Assembly (NCBI GenBank): GCA_002478225.1
Contig: DLMV01000018.1
Span: forward strand, 2,350-20,428
DNA from: Deltaproteobacteria bacterium UBA7527
GTDB taxonomy: Bacteria; Desulfobacterota; Syntrophorhabdia; Syntrophorhabdales; Syntrophorhabdaceae
Length of the DNA stretch: 18,079 bases
Direction: 5' to 3'
Each line of letters opens with the position of its first letter. The first letter of the stretch is position 1. The notes beneath the pieces are model-generated. The model was not told where the DNA came from. It saw only the letters and a list, made by a program, of their open reading frames with translations, and made no database searches. Shown here one piece after another: positions 1 through 6,824 of this stretch. A program made the position numbers and the translations under genes.

Positions 1-147
1 CTCGCCCGAGAACGGGCTATAAACTATATAATCTTCCGCCAGATTGTCCCTTTGTTCCCTGCTTTTTACTACCGGCTGTTTACTGCCTTTGTCCCGACAC
101 TGATGCTCGTCCTAATGGAAAATTCGGGTCTGTTCAATAAAATATAA
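1..147 (+). CDS. C-terminal 48 codons of an unidentified protein (cut by left edge)
   Basis: The frame beginning at base 1 is open for 48 codons and stops at TAA 145-147. The peptide is rich in hydrophobic and aromatic residues (for example RQIVPLFPAFYYRLF and a following VPTLMLVLM stretch), which looks like the end of a membrane or membrane-associated protein. I do not recognise the family from so short a tail. It lies on the same strand as the cyclase gene, 52 bp upstream of it, but that gap contains a plausible promoter, so the two need not be co-transcribed. The alternative is that this is chance open frame; the base usage and absence of stops up to the edge make a real gene more likely. 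Confidence 0.5.
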   Translation, partial: LARERAINYIIFRQIVPLFPAFYYRLFTAFVPTLMLVLMENSGLFNKI

Positions 148-154
148 TTTTCTT

Positions 155-182
155 TTGCAATATTATTCACTCTTTTGATAAT
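155..182 (+). promoter_or_regulatory. Candidate sigma-70 promoter of the CHASE2 cyclase
   Basis: A -35-like TTGCAA (155-160) and a -10-like GATAAT (177-182) are separated by 16 bp in a very AT-rich gap. The start codon at 200 is 17 bases beyond the -10, leaving a short leader that contains an AAGG ribosome site at 190-193, 6 bases before the ATG. Consensus match is partial, so this is an inference. Confidence 0.4.
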
Positions 183-199
183 ATAGAAAAAGGCACTCT

Positions 200-2158
200 A
201 TGAAAAAGATACTCATCCCGACGCTGATCGGGATCGGATTGACGCTTCTTTTCTCTTTGCTCGCGATCATACGGTTCGTTCCTTTTGAACGTCTCGAGCT
301 TCTCCTCTACGACATCAGGTATCACCTCCATGGAAAGACCGCACCGCCGAAAGAGGTTGTCGTTGTCGGGATCGATGACAGCAGCCTCGAAAAGTACGGC
401 AGATGGCCATGGGAGAGGAGAAAGGTCGCCTCCATCATTGACAAATTAAGCAAGATGGGAGCAAAGGTCATCCTTGTAGATATCATCTTCAGCGAGCCTT
501 CAAAGGACGACGACATCCTTGCCAGATCGATCAAGAAGGCAGGAAATGTTATCCTTCCTGTTGTATTTGATTTCAAGGGCGAGCCAAGGATGATCCAGGA
601 TGATACCCTTTTCGACAATTCTTTTGCAATGATCCGTAAAGCGGATAATTTCAGGATATTTCCGCCATTAAGCGCGAGCAATGTTCTCCTACCCGTAAAA
701 AAGCTGTCGCAAAGCGCGAAGGCCCTCGCCTATATCAATATGTTCCCCGACAAGGACGGCGTGCTGAGATGGGAGGCGCTTGCCATAGAATACAACAAAG
801 AGATGTTCCCGTCCATCGATCTCCAGGCTGCGAGGCTTTATCGCAATCTCCCCAACGAAGCGATGATCCTCCAGGCAGCAGAAGGCATTCAGATAGGGGA
901 AGCCTTCATACCGACCGATTTCTGGGGCAGGATATTGATCCATTACTACGGTCCTGAAAGGACCTTCCCGATAATGTCCGTTGCAGACCTCCTTGAGAAC
1001 AAGGTCGAACAATCAATGATCAAGGATAAGGTCGTGCTCCTTGGCGCAACGGCCGTCGGCATATACGACCTCAGGGTGACCCCCACATCGCCGGCAATGC
1101 CGGGGATCGAAAAGCATGCAAGCGTCGTGGCATCCATACTGAACAATCATTTCATCTCCAAGCTCAAGAATATCTGGAACGTCTTTATCGTTCTTATATC
1201 AGGCCTGCTTTTTTCCTTCATTATCGTGAGGATCAAGGCTATCGTCGGCGCGGTCTTTGCATTTGGTTTTATCGCGATCCTCTATGGCATCGGCAATTAC
1301 CTCTTTTTCTCGAAAGGGTTGTGGATGGACCTCAGTTACTCAGGGAATAATATCCTGATCACCTATTTTCTTATCACCGCTTACAGGTACGCCACCGAGG
1401 AAAGGTATGCGAGGCAGATACGGGGGATGTTCTCAAGCTACGTAACAGAGAAGGTCGTCAACGAGCTCATCAAGAACCCGGAACTTGCAAAGCTCGGCGG
1501 TGAGAGGAGAGAGATCACCGTCCTCTTCTCGGACGTCCGCGGCTTTACGACATTCTCGGAAAAGCATACCCCGGAAGAGGTCGTTGCGATCCTCAACGAA
1601 TATCTTGGCGAGATGACGAACATCATCTTTCAGTGGGACGGGACGCTCGATAAGTTTGTCGGCGATGAGATCGTTGCCTTCTGGAACGCCCCCATACCGC
1701 AGGAAAAACACGCGGAACTCGCCATCAAATGCGCTCTCCATATGACGCAGAGGCTGAAAGATCTCCAGGAGAAATGGAGATCGGAAGGAAGGGTGCCCCT
1801 CGCGGCAGGTTTCGGCCTCAACACCGGGGAGGTTATCGTAGGGAACATCGGCGCTGAAGGAAAAAAGATGGACTATACTGTCATCGGTGATAATGTGAAC
1901 CTCGGCGCCCGTATAGAAGGGCTCACACGGAAATACGAAGCCGATATCATCATTACCCAATCAACCCTGGACAAGATACGCGGCCTTCTCGTTGGAGGCG
2001 ACCTGGGTCATCTGAAGGTGACAGGGCTTGACATGGTGGCAGTAAAAGGGAAGGCAGAGCCGGTATGCATCTATGGCATAACCTCGATGCCCCCCGGCGA
2101 GAAATCAATAATCATCGAATGCACAGCAACAGGAGTAACGCAGATGACAGAAAAATAA
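200..2158 (+). CDS. CHASE2-domain adenylate/guanylate cyclase (class III)
   Basis: This 652-residue inner-membrane receptor cyclase should make cAMP (or cGMP) from the nucleoside triphosphate in response to a periplasmic signal. Order: N-terminal membrane helix (about 4-26), extracytoplasmic CHASE2 sensor (about 30-320, with the typical VVVVGIDDSSLEKYGRWPW start), three membrane helices (about 326-346, 348-370, 379-396), then a catalytic domain (about 433-605). Both metal-binding aspartates are present (D445 in FSDVRGFT, D489 in GDEIVAFWN), with the transition-state pair N567/R571 in VNLGARIE. The purine-selecting positions are K485 and T560; a Lys/Thr pair is typical of class IIIb cyclases (for example cyanobacterial CyaC) and favours ATP. 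The start is fixed by AAGG 6 bases upstream. It has its own candidate promoter and an intrinsic terminator right after the stop, so it is probably monocistronic. Beside a polysaccharide locus it may regulate envelope functions, but that is inference. Confidence 0.95.
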   Translation: MKKILIPTLIGIGLTLLFSLLAIIRFVPFERLELLLYDIRYHLHGKTAPPKEVVVVGIDDSSLEKYGRWPWERRKVASIIDKLSKMGAKVILVDIIFSEPSKDDDILARSIKKAGNVILPVVFDFKGEPRMIQDDTLFDNSFAMIRKADNFRIFPPLSASNVLLPVKKLSQSAKALAYINMFPDKDGVLRWEALAIEYNKEMFPSIDLQAARLYRNLPNEAMILQAAEGIQIGEAFIPTDFWGRILIHYYGPERTFPIMSVADLLENKVEQSMIKDKVVLLGATAVGIYDLRVTPTSPAMPGIEKHASVVASILNNHFISKLKNIWNVFIVLISGLLFSFIIVRIKAIVGAVFAFGFIAILYGIGNYLFFSKGLWMDLSYSGNNILITYFLITAYRYATEERYARQIRGMFSSYVTEKVVNELIKNPELAKLGGERREITVLFSDVRGFTTFSEKHTPEEVVAILNEYLGEMTNIIFQWDGTLDKFVGDEIVAFWNAPIPQEKHAELAIKCALHMTQRLKDLQEKWRSEGRVPLAAGFGLNTGEVIVGNIGAEGKKMDYTVIGDNVNLGARIEGLTRKYEADIIITQSTLDKIRGLLVGGDLGHLKVTGLDMVAVKGKAEPVCIYGITSMPPGEKSIIIECTATGVTQMTEK

Positions 2159-2191
2159 AAGGGCTTGCTGTCGGCAAGCCCTTTTATTTTT
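2157..2191 (+). terminator. Intrinsic terminator of the cyclase gene
   Basis: A perfect 12-bp stem (AAAAGGGCTTGC at 2157-2168 pairing with GCAAGCCCTTTT at 2174-2185) with a 5-base loop is followed by an A and five T residues (2187-2191). It overlaps the TAA stop of the cyclase and should end that transcript before the downstream ligase gene. Confidence 0.93.
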
Positions 2192-2194
2192 AGT

Positions 2195-2222
2195 TCATAG
2201 CTCATGGCTCTTGGCTCAGAGC
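2195..2222. repeat. Four degenerate heptamer repeats after the terminator
   Basis: Four consecutive 7-base units read TCATAGC, TCATGGC, TCTTGGC and TCAGAGC. The same heptamer family recurs near 11401-11428, again beside an intrinsic terminator. The units fill the gap between the cyclase terminator and the ligase gene and contain the in-frame ATG at 2204. No function is known to me. Confidence 0.6.
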
Positions 2223-2236
2223 AAATTCAACGTGTG

Positions 2237-4543
2237 ATGGGAAAACATTCCAACAAGAGAACAAAAAGGCAGCCGGTACAGGGCAGCGCGAAACAGACAG
2301 ATGCGCCGTATCCGCGCCTTTATCTTATCGAAGATTGCGCCATAGGACTCCTTTTTCTCTCTGTCCTGCTTTTGTTCAGCACCTCAGTCAGCGTTAATTT
2401 TACCCTTCCAAAGCTTGTTGCTTTACGAATATGCACGTTCTTTCTTGCTGTCCTTTGGATATACCGGATAAACAAAAGAGAGGTTCAACCCGTATCGCGA
2501 ATGATCTTCTTCGGCGGTATCGGCCTCGGAGCGTGGTGGGTATTCTCAACCTTCTTCGCGCTCCACGCGTATACAGCGATGCACGGTGCTTATGGTCGAT
2601 ATAACGGGCTCTTCACGCACGAACTGTGGCTCATGCTTTTTTTTATCTTTGCTACGCTGCCCGGCCATCAAAAACGTATCGAGAGGATCATCAACCTTTT
2701 TATTGTCTCGTTAATACCTGTTGCATTGTATGCCCTTGCCCAGTTTTACAATATTGATCCTCTTCCATGGGTATCATTGAAGGGGAGAACATCGTCAACT
2801 ATCGGGCATCCGGTCATGCTCTCGGCGCTCATCGGACTCGCCCTGCCTTTTACGATAACGTTTCTTTTCCAAAAGAAAAGGCTGATACAGCGCATTTCAT
2901 ACGGTCTTGCATGCATGCTCTTTGTGTCCGCCGCAGCAAGCACCTTAAGCAGGGGGCCTCTCATCGGCATCGTACTGTCATGCATTTTTATAATTATCAT
3001 GAATATGAAGGCCGGGGGCACGGTAAAACGCAAAAGCATTATCGTTGCTGCAGTGTCATTGGTCCTCGTAGTTCCTGTCCTTTTTATTATGCTGAAGGGT
3101 ACAGCCTACGTGATAGACCGCATCACATCGGGCGAAGAGGTCGAGATACGCCTCATCTATTTTAAAACAGCCATGAACATCACAAAGGACCATCCCCTTA
3201 CCGGTGTCGGCTTTGAGAACTTTCGGATCATCTATCCCCGGTATCGCATGGCAGAAGAAAACCGTCTTGCCAGGGACGTAGTGCCCACCATGGTGCACAA
3301 CGGTTATTTACAGTCTGCTGCAATGAACGGCATACCGGGCATCATGCTCTACCTCTTCTTTCTTGGCGCAGTCATCCTGTCATTGATACGGACTTCCGTG
3401 ACGGCACAAGATACCTATAGGTCTACACTCCTGTGGGCGTTCATTGCATCCATTGGCGGTTTTCTTATACAGGACATGTCGGGCTGGCTTGAGATCTCCC
3501 AGACCACCTTTTTCTGGATCATTCTCGGCCTTGCGACGGCATTTTCATCACACAACGCTCAACAAAAGATCGTATTAACGCGAAGGCGATCGGCAGCCGC
3601 CTGTACCGCTGTTGCAGCATGCTGCGCATTTCTGTTCTACCTCTCCCTTGAGGCAATCAACAGGACCTGGGCAGACACCGTCATATGGAAGACCAAGGTA
3701 TATAACAAAGATATTACAAAAAAAGAGATCGAGGCGCCCCTTATCGATGCCCTTGAGACGCTCAGGGGCGATTTCTACTACAAAGACCTTGCAGGCACGC
3801 TCTACGCTAGCAAATATAAAGAAACCGACAATGAGAGATTTTATAGGAAAGCAGAAGATCTGTTTGAGAAAGCATATACGGATAATCCCTATGATGTCTA
3901 TGTGCTCACCCACAGAATTGAGCTTGAAGCCCTTGCCATGAGAAAAGGCCATGTCAAAAAACCATCTCCTTTTGTCGAAAAGGCTGCGGAGAACATCCTT
4001 ATCATGGATAAGAACAACCCCTCTGTGTACCACATAGTGGTCATGCTGAGAATGGCGGAAGGGAACACGGATTTTGCATTGCAGATGCTGGAGAGAAGCA
4101 GGATCCTGGCTCCTGAATCGAGCAAGCATTTTCTGCTGGAAGGCGATGTATACCACGAGCTGAAAAAGTACGATAAAGCGCTCCATGCATACAGCCAGGC
4201 CATTACCTATGCCGAGAAGGAACGTCTCGGGAGCAAATGGGAGAGAAGAGGCCACCCACGCATGCCCACGTGGCTATCTGCGCAGTACGGCCTCTTTTAT
4301 ATCTACATGGCGACAAGGGACTACCAGCAGGCATGCACTGTAATGCAGCGGGTGATCGCCTCTTTCCCATACAGTTCCCGGCACCATGTAATGATAGGGG
4401 ATGCCTACGGCATGGCGGGCGATATTAAAAAGGCAAAGGAGTCGTTTGAGCACGCTCTGAGAATAGACCCCGGCAACCCCTTTGCGAAGAGAGGTTATAC
4501 AAGATGCATGGAGATCCTGCAGAGAGGGCAGGGCAGCAGGTAG
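2237..4543 (+). CDS. O-antigen ligase/polymerase-like membrane protein with C-terminal TPRs
   Basis: The protein joins a WaaL/Wzy-type membrane domain to a TPR tail and is likely to polymerise or transfer lipid-linked glycan on the periplasmic face of the inner membrane. Counting from an in-frame ATG at 2204 (779 codons), about ten hydrophobic segments run from residue 40 to 480. The family marks are visible: STLSRGPLIG (R250) in a middle helix, and the large periplasmic loop ending in VHNGYLQ (H365). From about 500 to 770 the sequence is soluble and helical with TPR signatures, such as DVYHELKKYDKALHAYSQAI and a later AKESFEHALRIDPGNP. I place the start at ATG 2237 because 2204 lies inside a heptamer repeat; neither has a clear ribosome site, so 2204 remains possible. 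The 3' end stops 2 bp from the convergent GT4 gene with no terminator visible between. Ligase versus polymerase cannot be settled from sequence alone. Confidence 0.88.
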   Translation: MGKHSNKRTKRQPVQGSAKQTDAPYPRLYLIEDCAIGLLFLSVLLLFSTSVSVNFTLPKLVALRICTFFLAVLWIYRINKREVQPVSRMIFFGGIGLGAWWVFSTFFALHAYTAMHGAYGRYNGLFTHELWLMLFFIFATLPGHQKRIERIINLFIVSLIPVALYALAQFYNIDPLPWVSLKGRTSSTIGHPVMLSALIGLALPFTITFLFQKKRLIQRISYGLACMLFVSAAASTLSRGPLIGIVLSCIFIIIMNMKAGGTVKRKSIIVAAVSLVLVVPVLFIMLKGTAYVIDRITSGEEVEIRLIYFKTAMNITKDHPLTGVGFENFRIIYPRYRMAEENRLARDVVPTMVHNGYLQSAAMNGIPGIMLYLFFLGAVILSLIRTSVTAQDTYRSTLLWAFIASIGGFLIQDMSGWLEISQTTFFWIILGLATAFSSHNAQQKIVLTRRRSAAACTAVAACCAFLFYLSLEAINRTWADTVIWKTKVYNKDITKKEIEAPLIDALETLRGDFYYKDLAGTLYASKYKETDNERFYRKAEDLFEKAYTDNPYDVYVLTHRIELEALAMRKGHVKKPSPFVEKAAENILIMDKNNPSVYHIVVMLRMAEGNTDFALQMLERSRILAPESSKHFLLEGDVYHELKKYDKALHAYSQAITYAEKERLGSKWERRGHPRMPTWLSAQYGLFYIYMATRDYQQACTVMQRVIASFPYSSRHHVMIGDAYGMAGDIKKAKESFEHALRIDPGNPFAKRGYTRCMEILQRGQGSR

Positions 4544-4545
4544 AA

Positions 4546-5649
4546 CTAACTTTGTCCCGCCAGTGAATCGAAAAGCTCTGCATACGCGGCAGCAACAGAC
4601 TGCCATGTAAAGCGCCTGTCAGCCCATGCCTTTGCTCTCACACCCGTTTCTCTAACCAATGCCGGTTCAAGCACAAGCCTTCGCAGCGCAACAGAGAGGC
4701 TGCCTTCTTCCTTCTCAAAAGTGAACCCGTTGCCGCCTGTGACAACAGTATTAAAAGGAACGTTCAGTACAAGCGGCGGGGTCTTAAGCCCCATGGCCCT
4801 GAGCAAAGAGGGATTCGTGCCGCCTACTTCATGGCCGTGGATATAGAGAAATGCATGTTGGTAAAGGCTATTCAGCTTCCTCTGGTCAAAGATCCTTCCC
4901 GTAAAATGTACCCGGTCATCTGCCAGGGCGTGTAGCCTCGAGAGATAGCCTTTCCCATAAGAGGAGTCCCCAACGACAACAAGAGGAAGGTCGACCTTCG
5001 AGGCCACATACTCTCTTATAATAAGGTCTGTGTTGTTCTCCGGTTCTAACCTTGCAACAACAAGGAGGTAGCGGTGGGGCTTCACGGAGATCTCGCTGAG
5101 GACCGTTTCGTCCATGCCGGCGGTCGGTTCGGCGCCATAAGGTATATAGACCGTCTCAGCATGATAGGTATCCCCGTAATAGTCCTTCATTACAGGGTTA
5201 TCGCTCACAAGCACCGCTGCTGCCAGCACACTTATGCGCTCAGCCCATTTATAGTATAGCCGGGCACACCTCCCCCATTTTCTCCTCTTCCATCCAAGAC
5301 CGTCGGTATGGATGACGACCTTTTTCCCGAACCACTTTAGCAGAAGGCACCATGGGGCATTCCCGGGGTCCACTACAAATATCACATCGTACCTTCTGGT
5401 CAATGCATGCATCGCGGAAAGACCTGTATGGAAAACGCTCTCAATACCTTTCACCCGGCCTGAAGGGAGATAGACACACTCCGCGTTGGAGACCAGTGGA
5501 GGCTTCTTCTCATAATAAGGGCTACGGCAGTATACCGTTACGTGCGCATTATGATCATTTGCCAAACGTAGGGCGAGTTCCTCTGCAAGCGTATCATAGC
5601 CGCTGTATTGTGCCGGTATTCCTCGTGTTCCAATGATCGCGATCTTCAT
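4546..5649 (-). CDS. Glycosyltransferase family 4 with DUF1972-type N-terminus
   Basis: A 367-residue cytoplasmic GT-B glycosyltransferase that should add a sugar (rhamnosyltransferase is a common annotation in this family) to the growing lipid-linked repeat unit. The N-terminus MKIAIIGTRGIPAQYSGYDT is the hallmark of the DUF1972/GT4 subgroup. The C-terminal half has the nucleotide-sugar domain with LLVVARLEPENN, LVVVGDS and HEVGGTNPSLLRAMG. In that last motif E274 is kept, but the position normally occupied by the second glutamate (LLEAM) is R284, which is odd for an active enzyme. The frame extends upstream to 5742, but a good promoter (5674-5703) lies inside that extension and the first family motif begins at the ATG 5647-5649, so I start there; a GAGG lies about 14 bases upstream. 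It converges with the ligase-TPR gene (2-bp gap) and diverges from the GT2 gene. Confidence 0.9.
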   Translation of the reverse strand: MKIAIIGTRGIPAQYSGYDTLAEELALRLANDHNAHVTVYCRSPYYEKKPPLVSNAECVYLPSGRVKGIESVFHTGLSAMHALTRRYDVIFVVDPGNAPWCLLLKWFGKKVVIHTDGLGWKRRKWGRCARLYYKWAERISVLAAAVLVSDNPVMKDYYGDTYHAETVYIPYGAEPTAGMDETVLSEISVKPHRYLLVVARLEPENNTDLIIREYVASKVDLPLVVVGDSSYGKGYLSRLHALADDRVHFTGRIFDQRKLNSLYQHAFLYIHGHEVGGTNPSLLRAMGLKTPPLVLNVPFNTVVTGGNGFTFEKEEGSLSVALRRLVLEPALVRETGVRAKAWADRRFTWQSVAAAYAELFDSLAGQS

Positions 5650-5673
5650 CGTGCAAAAAACAACCTCTATCGA

Positions 5674-5703
5674 ATCATATAGTGTAAGAAACCGGCCTGT
5701 CAA
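5674..5703 (-). promoter_or_regulatory. Sigma-70-like promoter of the GT4 gene
   Basis: Reading the minus strand, a perfect TTGACA (5698-5703) is followed after 18 bp by TATGAT (5674-5679, one mismatch to TATAAT). Transcription would begin near 5667, giving a leader of about 18 bases that still contains GAGG before the ATG at 5649. This is the main reason for rejecting the longer frame to 5742. Confidence 0.6.
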
Positions 5704-5729
5704 TATGAAGATTTCCCCCGTATTTTCGC

Positions 5730-5759
5730 TTGTGGGAAGCAACTCCTATGGTGTATAAC
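5730..5759 (+). promoter_or_regulatory. Weak candidate promoter of the GT2 gene
   Basis: A -10-like TATAAC (5754-5759) lies 18 bp after TTGTGG (5730-5735), which matches only the TTG of the -35 consensus. It would produce a transcript starting near 5766, shortly before the ATG at 5779. It is back to back with the GT4 promoter in the 129-bp divergent gap. Low certainty. Confidence 0.25.
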
Positions 5760-5778
5760 ATCAAGTGACTGCAAAGAA

Positions 5779-6824
5779 ATGGGCACAATGACCATACCGT
5801 ACTTTTCCGTTATCATTGACTCCTACAACCTTGGCGCATTCATTGAGGAGGCAATAGAGAGCGTACTTGCCCAGACCTTTCCGAAGGACAGAACAGAGAT
5901 CATTGTGGTCGATGATGGCTCGACCGATGACACACGGGAGAGAGCAGCAAAATACCTGCATAGTATCATGTACATTCATAAAAAAAAAACGGTGGTCAGG
6001 CATCGGCATTCAACACGGGGTTCACGCATTCCACCGGGGACATCATTGTATTCCTGGATGCTGACGATTATTTTCATCCAGAAAAGCTACAGGAGCTCTC
6101 GCACATTTATAATACCTATCGTTGCGATGCAGTCTCTCACAACCTTTCTGTCGTGACAACAAACCATAAAAGACCGTTTATGCCCTATCTTTATTATCAC
6201 AATCCTCAATTGCTTCACAAGATCGAAGAAAACCTTTATGTGCTTTCAGCGAAGGACGGAGATTCGCGTTTTATGCCCGTCTACTTTCTTATACCGACCT
6301 CAGGTCAATCATACAGCCGCAGGCTTTGCGAAAAGATCTTTCCTTTGCCTGAATATTTTACCCATTCCGCTGACCTGTATCTCCATCTCCATGCCCTTGT
6401 GCACGCCGATATATACTTTGTGGACAGATCGTTAGGTTTTTACAGGAAATACTCATACAGTGACAATGAGTCTCACCGGAGTGACGTCGTATGGCATGAA
6501 AGGCGTATTGGATTTTATTTGTATTCAATCCGTGCCCTGGAACGCACGTTCGGTGGCCAAGCTGCAAGGCTTGTAAACACTGTCGAGAATGATCTACGGT
6601 TAATGGGCATCCCTTTGACAAGAATGAAAGGACAATACAGAACTGCATTGAAACATTTTTGGGAATACAAGACCCCTGGCCCATTTTTATTTCGTATGTC
6701 TAAAATATCCCATGCCCTCTTTTATCTTATTGCACCACCACGGATATACGGTAAGGTTCGTTCATTCTATTTTTCTTTTCGTATGAGAAATCTGGTGATG
6801 TTTATCGTGAGAAAATACCCGTGA
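5779..6824 (+). pseudogene. GT2 glycosyltransferase split by a frameshift at an A10 tract
   Basis: Two overlapping frames together encode one GT-A fold family 2 glycosyltransferase of about 347 residues. The first frame (5779-6156) carries the nucleotide-binding part: YFSVIIDSYNLGAFIEEAIESV and IIVVDDGSTDD, up to MYIHKK. After ten A residues (5980-5989) it falls out of register. The continuation NGGQASAFNTGF and DIIVFLDADDYF (the DXD metal site) is in the +2 frame, which runs to the TGA at 6822-6824. A run of 8 or 11 A residues would join them; 8 gives the family's usual spacing (YIHKKNGGQ). The downstream piece alone (GTG at 6153 onward) lacks both catalytic motifs. Possibilities are a true mutation, a sequencing or assembly error, phase variation, or rescue by polymerase slippage. 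No strong ribosome site is seen; ATG 5788 is an alternative start. Its 3' end overlaps the convergent flippase gene by 23 bp. Confidence 0.88.
5980..5989 (+). repeat. A10 homopolymer at the frameshift point
   Basis: Ten consecutive A residues sit exactly where the reading frame of the GT2 gene changes. Tracts of nine or more A are known substrates for transcriptional slippage and for replication slippage in bacteria. The downstream GT motifs would be restored by loss of two or gain of one A. Confidence 0.95.

Noticed and set aside
1433..1960. 175-codon minus-strand frame opposite the cyclase catalytic domain
   Set aside because: Shadow of a strongly conserved coding region; no recognisable motif in its translation.
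3575..4255. 226-codon open frame on the minus strand inside the ligase-TPR gene
   Set aside because: It lies wholly opposite a well-supported gene with recognisable motifs; its translation has no family character and no ribosome site.
5650..5742. 31-residue N-terminal extension of the GT4 glycosyltransferase
   Set aside because: It contains the TTGACA-18-TATGAT promoter, and the family signature starts exactly at the ATG 5649.
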